From assembly GCA_033765305.1 (NCBI GenBank), contig JANRID010000010.1, forward strand, positions 246,481-310,480: a DNA stretch of 64,000 bases. The letters run 5' to 3'. The notes under the pieces were generated by a model. It was not told the origin of the DNA. It worked only from the letters and a program-made list of their open reading frames with translations, and did no database searches. Source of the DNA: RDXT01 sp033765305 (GTDB lineage: Bacteria > Bacteroidota > Bacteroidia > J057). Both the position numbers and the translations under genes were made by a program. Below, piece after piece: positions 25,320 to 33,633 of the stretch. Each line of letters opens with the position of its first letter. Within the stretch, counting starts at the first letter, position 1.

Positions 25320-27047
25320 ATGCTCAGGATTCCATACGGGGAAAGCGATTTCAGAACCTTGATCGAGGGAAAGTACTTCTATCAGGACCGGACCCAGTTT
25401 ATTGAACGGCTGGAGCAATGGAGTTCCAAATATCTGGTTTTTCTTCGCCCGCGTAGATTTGGCAAAAGCTTGTTTGTCAGCACGTTGCATCATTATTACG
25501 GACTGGAGTACCAAGCTGATTTTCAAACGCTGTTTGGCGGCCTGTATATCGGCAGGCATCCGAGCCCGTATGCGAACCGCTACTTTGTGCTGAGCTTCGA
25601 GTTCAGCCGGATCGATACCAGCAGCCAGGAACGCACGTATGAGGGGTTTCTGCGGAATGTAATCTCCGGCGCCCGCCGCTTTCTGGGGGCCTATGGCTCC
25701 TACTATACGGAAGCACAAAGACAGATCATCGAGTCAGGCGAGAGCCCGGAAGCCGTAATCGGCGCGATTTTCGATTTCACGAAGCAGAACGGCCTCCCCT
25801 TCAAAATATATCTCCTCATCGACGAATACGATCATTTTGCCAATGAGCTGCTTTCCTTTGATTTGAGCCGTTTCCAGGCACATGTCGGCGGCAATGGCTT
25901 TGTGCGCAAATTCTACGAAAGCCTCAAAACAGCCACTCGCGATGGCATTGTAGACCGGATATTTATCACCGGCGTTTCGCCCGTTACCCTCGATTCGCTG
26001 ACGAGCGGCTTCAACATCAGCGACAATATCAGCCTCAACCCGATTTTTCACGACCTGATGGGCTTTACACACGAAGAGGTCGAAGCCCTGCTGGAAACAT
26101 ACGAGGTTCCCCGCGGGAAGATCCCCGGCATGATGCGCGACCTGAAGGATTGGTACGATGGCTACCGGTTTGCGCATCAGGCCCGGAACCGTCTGTTCAA
26201 TCCCGATATGGTGCTGTATTTCCTGAAGGAATATGGCATCATGGCCCAGTATCCCGAAGCGATGCTGGATACCAATGTGGTTACGGATTACCGGAAAGTG
26301 CGCAGCCTCTTCCAGATAGGCGAGGACGAAACAGCCCGATACGGGCTGCTGGAAGGACTGGTAGAAAAAGGAAGCATCGATTTTCCGCTCACCCGTCTGT
26401 ACAGCCTGGAGGGCGGGTTTACGCAGGATGATTTCCTGAGCCTGCTGTTTTACATGGGGATGCTCAGTTTTAAGGAACTGTCAGATATCGGCTGGCGGTT
26501 TGAAATCCCCAATTATGTCATGAAGAAGCTCTACTTCGAGTACTTTACGGCGATTCACCTTGCGAAAACCCAGTTTGCCGAAGCGAAAAGACCTATTGCC
26601 CAGACCATTTCAGCGCTGGTCAGCCAGGGCGACCCTGAACCGTTCTTCAGAATTGTAGAATATGTGCTGGCCGAGAACCACTCCAACCGCGATGAGCTGA
26701 GCTATGGCGAAAAACACCTGCAGACACTGATGATTGGCCTGCTGTTTCCGTACGAATCGTATTACATCCACAGCGAATACGAGGCCCGCAAGGGATATCC
26801 CGATATCTATCTCGAAAGAATGCCGGGCCGTCCGGTCAGATATGACATTGTACTGGAGCTGAAATATGTAAAAAAATCTGCCCGCCATACCCTGAACGAT
26901 GTAATTGCACAAGCCGAAACCCAGCTCGACGAATACATGCGCAGCGAACGCTTTTCCCGCCCGGACGTGCTTGGGTTTTATGTGGTTTTTCTGGGGGGCG
27001 AGGTGTACTGCTGGAAGCAGTGGGGGCAGATGGGCAGCAGCGCATAG
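25320..27047 (+). CDS. AAA-ATPase-like protein with PD-(D/E)XK nuclease domain
   Basis: The N-terminal part matches the AAA-ATPase_like family (PF09820): an opening PYGESDFRTLIEGKYFYQD, then LRPRRFGKSLFVSTL, a P-loop with GKS, and LLIDEYDH as Walker B. The C-terminal ~110 residues match the linked PD-(D/E)XK nuclease family (PF08011): YPDIYLER, then VLELKYVKK as the ExK motif. Bacteroidota carry many copies of such genes; their function is not settled, with nuclease or mobile-element-related roles proposed. The 575-aa protein appears intact. Its GC content is somewhat lower than its neighbours, consistent with horizontal spread. Confidence 0.85.
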   Translation: MLRIPYGESDFRTLIEGKYFYQDRTQFIERLEQWSSKYLVFLRPRRFGKSLFVSTLHHYYGLEYQADFQTLFGGLYIGRHPSPYANRYFVLSFEFSRIDTSSQERTYEGFLRNVISGARRFLGAYGSYYTEAQRQIIESGESPEAVIGAIFDFTKQNGLPFKIYLLIDEYDHFANELLSFDLSRFQAHVGGNGFVRKFYESLKTATRDGIVDRIFITGVSPVTLDSLTSGFNISDNISLNPIFHDLMGFTHEEVEALLETYEVPRGKIPGMMRDLKDWYDGYRFAHQARNRLFNPDMVLYFLKEYGIMAQYPEAMLDTNVVTDYRKVRSLFQIGEDETARYGLLEGLVEKGSIDFPLTRLYSLEGGFTQDDFLSLLFYMGMLSFKELSDIGWRFEIPNYVMKKLYFEYFTAIHLAKTQFAEAKRPIAQTISALVSQGDPEPFFRIVEYVLAENHSNRDELSYGEKHLQTLMIGLLFPYESYYIHSEYEARKGYPDIYLERMPGRPVRYDIVLELKYVKKSARHTLNDVIAQAETQLDEYMRSERFSRPDVLGFYVVFLGGEVYCWKQWGQMGSSA

Positions 27048-27187
27048 CCCGCCCGCACGTCCCGCATCCTGCTTCCGGTGTGAAGCGCATGTCCCCCAAA
27101 GTCCATCCCTGAATTCCCGCATCCGTCCGTTGGCGGTTTAGGACAGATGGGTTAACTTGCCTGCGGTACCGAACTGAAAACCGCGCA

Positions 27188-28597
27188 ATGTCCACTTCTG
27201 CATATCAAGTCGCCATCATCGGCGCAGGTCCGGGCGGCTACGTCGCCGCCATCCGCTGCGCTCAGCTGGGCATGAAAACCGCCCTCATCGAAAAAGCGCC
27301 TACCCTGGGCGGAACCTGCCTCAATGTGGGCTGCATCCCCTCCAAAGCCCTGCTCGATTCCACCGAGCATTACTTCGCGGCCAGCCACCACTTTGCCGAG
27401 CACGGCATCCAGGTCGGCAGCCTCGGCCTCGACCTCCCCCAGATGATCCGCCGCAAGGCCGAGGTCGTGAAGCAGACCGTCTCCGGGGTGGAGTTTCTGA
27501 TGAAGAAGAATAAAATCGAGGTGATTCAGGGCCTGGGCTCCTTCGTGGACGCCCGTACCCTCCGCATCGCCAAGGCCGACGGCAGCTCGGAGACGCTGCA
27601 GGCCGACAAAATCCTCATCGCCACCGGATCCGCCCCGGCTTCGCTGCCCGGCATCGAATTCGACGGCAAGCGCATCATCTCCAGCACCGAAGCCCTCGAA
27701 CTGACCGAGCTGCCCCAGTCCATGATCGTCATCGGCGGCGGGGTCATCGGCGTTGAAATGGCCTCCATCTTCGGGCGCCTCGGCACGAAGATCACCGTGC
27801 TCGAATACGCCGACCGCCTGATCCCCGGCATGGACGGCGCCCTGGGCAAGGAGCTGAATAAAGTCCTCTCCAAAGAGCTGGATTTCAAGGCGATGTTCAG
27901 CCATCAGGTAACCGGCGCCACTGCCTCGGATACGGGCGTGACCGTCACGGCAAAGAATCCCAAGGGCGAGGAAGTCAGCTTCAGCGCCGACCTCTGCCTC
28001 ATGGCCGTAGGCCGCAAGCCCTATACAGACGGCCTGAATCTCGAAGCCATCGGCATCCAGACCGAGCGCGGGCGCATCCCGGTCAATGACCGCCTCGAAA
28101 CTGCCGTGCCGGGTGTCTACGCCCTCGGCGATGTGGTGCGCGGCGCCATGCTCGCCCACAAAGCTTCCGAGGAAGGTGTCTTCGCCGCCGAAATCCTCGC
28201 CGGCCAGCATCCCCATATCAACTACCGCTCCATTCCGAATGTAGTGTATACCTGGCCCGAAGTGGCCGGCACCGGCTACACCGAGGAGGAGCTGAAGCAG
28301 CAGGGCATCGCCTATAAAACCGGCAATTTCCCCTTCAAAGCCTCCGGGCGCGCCCGCGCGAGCATGGATACTTCGGGATTCGTCAAAATTCTCTCCCGCC
28401 AGGACACCGACGAGCTGCTGGGCATGCACATCATCGGCCCGCGTGCGGCCGACATGATCATGGAAGGCGTCATGGGGCTGGAATTCCGCGCCTCGGCAGA
28501 AGATATCGCCATCTTCTCGCACCCGCACCCGACTTTTTCGGAGTCGATCAAGGAAGCTGCGCTCGGCGCCACGGGCAACCGCATGCTGCACCTGTAA
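27188..28597 (+). CDS. lpdA: Dihydrolipoyl dehydrogenase
   Basis: This is the E3 flavoprotein of pyruvate and 2-oxoglutarate dehydrogenase complexes, re-oxidising dihydrolipoamide with NAD+. The FAD motif is IIGAGPGGYVA (10-20), the redox disulfide Cys44/Cys49 is in GGTCLNVGCIPSK, the NAD motif is VIGGGVIGVE (about 182), and the catalytic His-Glu pair is in HPHPTFSESIKEA near the end. The length of 469 aa is standard. The E1 and E2 genes are not adjacent. It ends 6 bases from the convergent Uma2 gene. Confidence 0.96.
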   Translation: MSTSAYQVAIIGAGPGGYVAAIRCAQLGMKTALIEKAPTLGGTCLNVGCIPSKALLDSTEHYFAASHHFAEHGIQVGSLGLDLPQMIRRKAEVVKQTVSGVEFLMKKNKIEVIQGLGSFVDARTLRIAKADGSSETLQADKILIATGSAPASLPGIEFDGKRIISSTEALELTELPQSMIVIGGGVIGVEMASIFGRLGTKITVLEYADRLIPGMDGALGKELNKVLSKELDFKAMFSHQVTGATASDTGVTVTAKNPKGEEVSFSADLCLMAVGRKPYTDGLNLEAIGIQTERGRIPVNDRLETAVPGVYALGDVVRGAMLAHKASEEGVFAAEILAGQHPHINYRSIPNVVYTWPEVAGTGYTEEELKQQGIAYKTGNFPFKASGRARASMDTSGFVKILSRQDTDELLGMHIIGPRAADMIMEGVMGLEFRASAEDIAIFSHPHPTFSESIKEAALGATGNRMLHL

Positions 28598-28603
28598 GCT
28601 GCC

Positions 28604-29305
28604 TCAGGCCCCGTACTCCGCTTCGGGCTCCGCCGGCGGGTCGCCCCGCAGGATCCGCTGCAGGGCGGCTACATTGGCTGCCTCTTCAAACATAGCCGCC
28701 ACCGGGATGCGGAAGCCCGGAATGGTCCGGCTTTCGATGAGGTCCGAGATGGAGTGGAGGTACGGGGGAAAATACGTCCGGTCGGAGGGCAGGGCCAGCA
28801 GGTACTGCTCCACGCGCTGCCGCACAGGGTCGATGATCCAGTATTCGCCGATGCCGTGGGCGGCGTAGTCCTGCTTTTTGATGCCCTGATCGATCTTGGC
28901 GGTGCGTGCAGAGAGGATTTCGGCAACGAAGGCCGGGGCAGGGAAGAGCATCTGGTCCTCGGTGAACGCAGCGGCCTGCTCCGCCGGAAAAAAGCACAGA
29001 TCCGGCTCGTAGTCGTTGCGGGTCAGGCTGACCATGGCCTTTTCAGCCCAGACGACGCCCAGGCCCCGCAGCGACGTATAGAAATGCATCAGCCCGAAGA
29101 GCCTCCGGGAAACTTCCAGATGCTGCTTCTTTACCGGCGAATGCAGCACCACTTCGCCGTTGATGAATTCGGCTTTCTGCGATTCGTCGGTCCACTGGCG
29201 GAAGGCCTGCCGGCGCGATGCCTCGTCGGCCAGGGCCTGCTGGAGCTCGCCGGCAAGGGCCGGCGCAGCAGGGTCGTTGAGGATTTGCTGGATGAGCGGG
29301 GACAT
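28604..29305 (-). CDS. Uma2 family (DUF820) endonuclease-fold protein
   Basis: The 233-aa protein has the PD-(D/E)XK-type Uma2 core: AEFINGEVVLHSPVKKQH at the start, YEPDLCFF (acidic metal site), FVAEILSARTAKIDQGIKKQDYA in split form (Glu and Lys of the active site) and GIGEYWIIDP. Uma2 proteins are abundant in cyanobacteria and Bacteroidota, but their biological role is unknown. The ATG at 29305 is preferred; the longer frame to 29368 crosses a possible -7 box (TATCTTGG, minus strand, 29323-29330). Confidence 0.85.
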   Translation of the reverse strand: MSPLIQQILNDPAAPALAGELQQALADEASRRQAFRQWTDESQKAEFINGEVVLHSPVKKQHLEVSRRLFGLMHFYTSLRGLGVVWAEKAMVSLTRNDYEPDLCFFPAEQAAAFTEDQMLFPAPAFVAEILSARTAKIDQGIKKQDYAAHGIGEYWIIDPVRQRVEQYLLALPSDRTYFPPYLHSISDLIESRTIPGFRIPVAAMFEEAANVAALQRILRGDPPAEPEAEYGA

Positions 29306-29398
29306 AGCTGGCGAATCTTGCTCCAAGATACGGAATTTCCCTGGATTGGATGGGCGGGACCGCCGCACATTGCGTGCAAAAGTGTTGTATCCGGGTTC

Positions 29399-29428
29399 TT
29401 GTATGTGGAAGGGAAATTACTATTTTTG
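29399..29428 (+). promoter_or_regulatory. Promoter of the oxidase accessory operon
   Basis: TTG (29399-29401), 19 bases, TATTTTTG (29421-29428), a full consensus match. The start point near 29435 is about 32 bases before the ATG at 29467. Confidence 0.6.
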
Positions 29429-29466
29429 CTGCGCATCTTCACACGAATCAAACGAGACCGGATTTC

Positions 29467-30345
29467 ATGGCTAACGTTGCAGTAGACAAGCGCGCACTCG
29501 TCGAGGGGGAACGCCCATTTTACCAGGCGAGCTGGGGCAAACTGATGATGTGGTTCTTCCTTGTGTCGGACGCCTTCACGTTCGCCTCGTTTCTGGTGGC
29601 CTACGGCGCCAGCCGCAGCAACCGGATCGAAGAAGGCTACGCCTGGGCCAATCCGGAAGAGGTGTTTATCCACACCCCGATCCTGCACGAAGTATTCCAT
29701 CTCGATCTGCCCCTCGTGTTCGTGGGTCTGATGACCTTCATCCTCATCCTCTCCAGCGTCACGATGGTGCTCGCCGTGGAGGCCGGGCACCGCAAGTCGA
29801 AGAAAGAGGTGTCCAAGTGGGTAGCGTGGACGGTGGTAGGCGGGGTCGCATTCCTTTCCTGCCAGGCGTATGAGTGGTACCACTTCATCATCGGCACGCA
29901 CGAGGGCGCCTATCAGCTCGAAGCCGGCGCTGTGGATGATCTCCGCCTGCCCGGGGTGAAGAAGGGGGATGCGGTAGTGGTGTTTCCAGTGAAAAATGTG
30001 GAAGGCGAAGTCGTCGAGCTCCAGCTCCGCAACGGCATCACCATTTCCGGCCAGAGCAAAGTCGACGAGCTGCTCAAGCATGCCCATCACACCGATGGCG
30101 GCGCCAACATGAAGGCCAACCAGTACGGCCCGCAGCAGTTCGCCAACTTTTTCTTCTTCGTGACCGGATTCCACGGCACCCACGTGTTTTCCGGGGTGGT
30201 GCTCCTGCTGATTCTGCTCATCAATGTGAATAAGGGCACCTACGAAAAACGGGGTCATTACGAAATGACCGAAAAAATAGGCCTGTACTGGCACTTCGTG
30301 GACCTGGTCTGGGTCTTCGTGTTTACCTTCTTTTACCTCGTCTGA
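29467..30345 (+). CDS. Cytochrome c oxidase subunit III family protein
   Basis: The protein is polytopic: MMWFFLVSDAFTFASFLVAY (TM1), a LPLVFVGLMTFILILSSVT segment, VAWTVVGGVAFLSCQAYEW, FANFFFFVTGFHGTHVFSGV and HFVDLVWVFVFTFFYLV, all characteristic of haem-copper oxidase subunit III. At 292 aa it is longer than the minimal subunit because a hydrophilic insert of about 65 residues (~155-220) separates two transmembrane segments. Subunits I and II are not in the window. It heads a five-gene plus-strand run with gaps of 5-42 bases. Confidence 0.9.
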   Translation: MANVAVDKRALVEGERPFYQASWGKLMMWFFLVSDAFTFASFLVAYGASRSNRIEEGYAWANPEEVFIHTPILHEVFHLDLPLVFVGLMTFILILSSVTMVLAVEAGHRKSKKEVSKWVAWTVVGGVAFLSCQAYEWYHFIIGTHEGAYQLEAGAVDDLRLPGVKKGDAVVVFPVKNVEGEVVELQLRNGITISGQSKVDELLKHAHHTDGGANMKANQYGPQQFANFFFFVTGFHGTHVFSGVVLLLILLINVNKGTYEKRGHYEMTEKIGLYWHFVDLVWVFVFTFFYLV

Positions 30346-30387
30346 TTTCCGCCTTATTCTTTCCCTCAACGACTTAACGGTTCTCCC

Positions 30388-30774
30388 ATGACTGCCGACG
30401 GACTTGAAGCACGGAAATCCATTTACCGTACCGCACTGATTCTCACGGTACTGACCGTATTTGAATTTATTCTCGCCGGGATCAAGGGCTTTTTCCCCGA
30501 CTGGTTCGGCATTTCGCCCTCCACCGCCAAGACCCTGGTGCTGGTCACCTTTGTGGTGCTGACGATCTTCAAGGCATTCTATATCGTAGCCGAGTTCATG
30601 CACCTCCGGCATGAGGTGAAGCGCCTCGCGCTCACCATTCTGATACCCTTCGTGTTCATCATCTGGCTGATCATCGGCCTGATTCTCGAAGGCGGATACT
30701 GGGGAAAAATGGATAAACAAAGCGGTTCGCAGGCGGTTACTCCTACGTCAGACTGGATTGCAGCGCAGCCCTGA
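30388..30774 (+). CDS. Cytochrome c oxidase subunit IV family protein
   Basis: The 128-aa protein has three predicted transmembrane helices (TALILTVLTVFEFILAGI, TLVLVTFVVLTIFKAFYIV, ILIPFVFIIWLIIGLIL) with the EFMHLRHE loop typical of the prokaryotic COX IV/CtaF family. It stabilises the caa3-type oxidase. It begins 42 bases after the subunit III stop and precedes the SCO-like gene. Confidence 0.88.
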   Translation: MTADGLEARKSIYRTALILTVLTVFEFILAGIKGFFPDWFGISPSTAKTLVLVTFVVLTIFKAFYIVAEFMHLRHEVKRLALTILIPFVFIIWLIIGLILEGGYWGKMDKQSGSQAVTPTSDWIAAQP

Positions 30775-30794
30775 GCTGACTTGGCACCAAGGCT

Positions 30795-31466
30795 ATGGCT
30801 GAACCGAGACATCGCATCCGCATTATTCTCCTGGTCGTGTTTCTGAGCCCGTTGCTCTTTTATCTGGCAATGGTCCGTCTTTCACGCCCGGTATTCAGCC
30901 AGTTTCCGTTTGCCTATTCCCTTGCTCCGCAGGGCGATACGGTGTACCACCGGCTGCCTGCGTTTTCCTTGCAGGATCTGCGCGGCGGCTCCCTCACCGA
31001 CAGTGCCCTTCGCGGCACGGTTACCTATCTGGCATTTTACTCGGTCCGGGATACGGTAGGCTCCATCGTGCTGATGGGCAACCTGCGCCGCTTCTACGAC
31101 AACATCGACTGGGAGTCCTATGACCGGGTGCGGTTTGTGCTGGTCAACACCGGCGACAGCCTGAACCGCTACCTGCCGGTCGCGCAGCGCAACGCTGCCG
31201 ATCCGTCATACTGGATCTATGCCTCCGGCGACGCGGAAACCGTCCGCAGCCTCGCGGGCGATGCACTGCATCTGCCTGAATTTCAGGGTAAAACAGCTTC
31301 TGATCTGCCGCTTTTTTCCTCGCAGGTCGCCCTCGTGGACAAAGCCGGACGCGTACGCAAGTACTACACCGGTACCGATCTGGGACAGATCCGCAAGATG
31401 GAAGAGGACTTCCGATCCCTGCTGCTGCTCGAATATCCGGATGATATTAAAGACAAGAAGAATTGA
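30795..31466 (+). CDS. SCO1/SenC-like thioredoxin-fold protein without cysteines
   Basis: An N-terminal anchor (IRIILLVVFLSPLLFYLAMV) is followed by a periplasmic thioredoxin-like domain: FSLQDLRGGSLTDSALRGTV, then VALVDKAGRVRKYYTGTD and a closing helix, the SCO layout. Canonical SCO proteins bind copper through CxxxC, but the whole 223-aa protein contains no cysteine, so it cannot deliver CuA copper in the usual way. Its place between subunit IV and DUF420 still points to oxidase assembly, perhaps structural. It starts 20 bases after the previous stop. Confidence 0.78.
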   Translation: MAEPRHRIRIILLVVFLSPLLFYLAMVRLSRPVFSQFPFAYSLAPQGDTVYHRLPAFSLQDLRGGSLTDSALRGTVTYLAFYSVRDTVGSIVLMGNLRRFYDNIDWESYDRVRFVLVNTGDSLNRYLPVAQRNAADPSYWIYASGDAETVRSLAGDALHLPEFQGKTASDLPLFSSQVALVDKAGRVRKYYTGTDLGQIRKMEEDFRSLLLLEYPDDIKDKKN

Positions 31467-31471
31467 GGACG

Positions 31472-32023
31472 ATGGAAACACCTGCAGCTTCCCGTTTTAA
31501 CGACCGGCTCTACGTTCCCCTGATCTGGACGGTGTCGGTGGCCGTGCCGCTCATTGTGGCAATCCTGCTGACGCCCAATCTCTTTCCCGTGCCGGATCTC
31601 GGCTTCGATCCGCTGCTGCTGCCCAAGCTCAATGCAGTCCTGAACTCCACGGTATCCGTGCTGCTCGTGGCGGGCTTTATCTTCATCCGCAACCGCCAGA
31701 TCCGCCTGCACCGCATCAGCATGCTGGGCGCATATCTCTGTTCGGCCCTCTTCCTGGTGTCCTATGTGCTCTATCACCTCGCCACGGAGGAGGCCCGCTG
31801 GTGCGAGGCTTCGCCGGTTCCCAAGCCGCTGTACCTGGCCATTCTGATTTCGCATATCGTGCTGTCGGTCAGCATTGTGCCGCTGGCGACCTTCTCGATC
31901 TACCGGGCGCTCAGCGAGCGCTACGACCGGCACAAGCGCCTGGCGCGCATTACCTTCCCGCTGTGGCTCTACGTGGCGGTGACGGGCGTGCTGGTCTATC
32001 TGTTCATTTCACCCTGTTACTGA
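31472..32023 (+). CDS. DUF420 membrane protein (CtaM/YozB-like)
   Basis: The 183-aa protein has five hydrophobic segments (VSVAVPLIVAILL, NSTVSVLLVAGFIFI, MLGAYLCSALFLVSYVLY, LAILISHIVLSVSIVPLAT, WLYVAVTGVLVYLF) with His residues in LHRIS and YHLAT. DUF420 relatives such as Bacillus CtaM help to assemble cytochrome oxidases. The gene starts 5 bases after the SCO-like stop, supporting co-transcription. The ATG at 31472 is used rather than an overlapping TTG. Confidence 0.85.
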   Translation: METPAASRFNDRLYVPLIWTVSVAVPLIVAILLTPNLFPVPDLGFDPLLLPKLNAVLNSTVSVLLVAGFIFIRNRQIRLHRISMLGAYLCSALFLVSYVLYHLATEEARWCEASPVPKPLYLAILISHIVLSVSIVPLATFSIYRALSERYDRHKRLARITFPLWLYVAVTGVLVYLFISPCY

Positions 32024-32030
32024 GTACCCC

Positions 32031-32306
32031 ATGCAACAGCTGCCTTCCACGTTCCGCCTGCGGATCTGGGCCTTCCTGCTGCTGCTGGCCGGGACCTCGG
32101 TCCGCGCCGCCGCGCAGTGCGCCATGTGCAAGTCTTCTGCCATGGGCGAAGATGCCTCCGGCAACCTGGCCGCCGAATCGATCAATGCTGGAATCCTCTA
32201 CCTGCTGGCCTTTCCGCTCATCGTAGCAGCGCTCATCGGCGGGGCGGTGCTGTATTTCCGCTGGAAATCCCGGAATCAGCAGGCCGCAGTCAAAGGAGCT
32301 GCCTGA
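32031..32306 (+). CDS. Small CAMC-motif membrane protein, 91 aa
   Basis: The protein has a signal-like N-terminus (LRIWAFLLLLAGTSVRAAAQ), then a QCAMCKSS motif at residues ~29-36, and a C-terminal transmembrane helix (ILYLLAFPLIVAALIGGAVLYF) with a basic tail. The CxxC on the periplasmic side could bind metal or take part in thiol chemistry. Similar small proteins accompany oxidase genes in Bacteroidota as far as I recall. Given the cysteine-less SCO-like protein in the same operon, this CxxC protein may supply the missing thiols. Its 3' end overlaps mtaB by 31 bases on the opposite strand. Confidence 0.75.
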   Translation: MQQLPSTFRLRIWAFLLLLAGTSVRAAAQCAMCKSSAMGEDASGNLAAESINAGILYLLAFPLIVAALIGGAVLYFRWKSRNQQAAVKGAA

Positions 32307-33595
32307 TTTTCAATGATCCCAAGCACGTGGCCGGCAGGGCCCGGCCCTGCCAGGCGCACCGGCAGCATGCGGTTTTCCAGCCCGGCCTCCCAGGGCACTG
32401 CGACCTGGATGTAATTGTCCGTAAATCCGCTCAGCCAGCCGGGCTCTGACTCCGACTCGAACAGGGCCATGCGCACCTGTCCGTCGAACTGCCCGTAGAA
32501 TGCCTGCCGCTTTTTCTCCGACAGCATGCGCAGCACCTGGTTGCGGCGGCTGCGCTCGGCGGGCGGCACGCTGCCCGGCATCGAAGCCGCCGGCGTATTG
32601 TCGCGCTCGGAGTAGGTGAATACGTGCAGATAGCTGACATCCAGCGCTTCGAGGAAGGCGGCAGTCCGGCTGAAATGGGCCTCCGTTTCCCCCGGAAACC
32701 CGACGATCACATCCGCCCCGATGCAGGCATGCGGCATCGCCGCCTTGATGGCCGCCACCCGCGCGGCATACAGCTCCGCGCGGTAGCGACGGCGCATGAG
32801 CCCGAGGATTTCATTATCGCCGCTTTGCAGCGGGATATGGAAATGCGGCATGAAGCGCTTCGACTCCGCCACAAACCCGATGATCTCATTGCTGAGCAGA
32901 TTGGGTTCGATGGAGGAAATGCGGTAGCGGGGAATACCCGTCCGGGTATCCAGCGCGCGGAGCACGTCGATCAGGCGCTGCGGCTGATCCTGGCCGTAGT
33001 CGCCGAGGTTGACGCCGGTGAGCACAATTTCCTGCACGCCGGCTGCTTCGATGGCCTGCGCGTTGCGGAGGATCTGGTCCAGGCTGTCGGAGCGGCTGCG
33101 CCCGCGCGCGAGGGGGATGGTGCAGAAACTGCATTTGTAATCGCAGCCGTCCTGGATTTTGAGGAAGGAACGGGTGCGGTCGCCAAGGGAATAGGCGTCC
33201 ACGAAGCGGCTGACCTCGCGGATCTCGCTGTTGTACACGCAGGCATGGGCTTCCTTGCGGAAATCGCCGGCCAGCTCCAGAATCCGGAATTTATCGCCGG
33301 CGCCGAGCACCAGGTCCACGCCGGGGATCTCGGCAATCTCCCGGGGCTTGAGCTGCGCGTAGCAGCCGATGACCACCACATAGCCCTGCGGATTCATCCG
33401 GAGCGCCTGGCGGATGGTGTGGCGGCATTTTTTATTGGCCTGATCGGTGACCGAGCAGGTATTGATCACATACACGTCGGCGGCATCCTCAAACTCCCGG
33501 CGCTCGAAGCCGGCGTCCAGGAATTGCCGGGCCACCGAAGAGGTTTCCGAAAAATTCAGCTTGCAGCCCAGGGTATGAAATGCGACAGTCGGCAT
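32276..33595 (-). CDS. mtaB: tRNA (t6A37) methylthiotransferase MtaB
   Basis: This radical SAM enzyme adds a methylthio group to t6A37 of tRNA. The N-terminal MTTase domain has Cys11 (TLGCKLN), Cys47 and Cys78 for one iron-sulfur cluster; the radical SAM cluster is CxxxCxxC at Cys151, Cys155 and Cys158 (DGCDYKCSFCTIP). A C-terminal TRAM domain is present (LFESESEPGWLSGFTDNYIQ). The length of 439 aa is normal. The ATG at 33595 gives the family N-terminus and lies 16 bases from the predicted transcript start. Confidence 0.95.
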   Translation of the reverse strand: MPTVAFHTLGCKLNFSETSSVARQFLDAGFERREFEDAADVYVINTCSVTDQANKKCRHTIRQALRMNPQGYVVVIGCYAQLKPREIAEIPGVDLVLGAGDKFRILELAGDFRKEAHACVYNSEIREVSRFVDAYSLGDRTRSFLKIQDGCDYKCSFCTIPLARGRSRSDSLDQILRNAQAIEAAGVQEIVLTGVNLGDYGQDQPQRLIDVLRALDTRTGIPRYRISSIEPNLLSNEIIGFVAESKRFMPHFHIPLQSGDNEILGLMRRRYRAELYAARVAAIKAAMPHACIGADVIVGFPGETEAHFSRTAAFLEALDVSYLHVFTYSERDNTPAASMPGSVPPAERSRRNQVLRMLSEKKRQAFYGQFDGQVRMALFESESEPGWLSGFTDNYIQVAVPWEAGLENRMLPVRLAGPGPAGHVLGIIENQAAPLTAAC

Positions 33596-33617
33596 GAATC
33601 CCGTGTTCAGATCGGGG

Positions 33618-33625
33618 CAAAGATA
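33618..33625 (-). promoter_or_regulatory. -7 promoter element of mtaB
   Basis: TATCTTTG on the minus strand is a perfect -7 box, 23 bases before the mtaB start. No clear -33 TTG is visible. Confidence 0.45.
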
Positions 33626-33633
33626 CGGCATTT

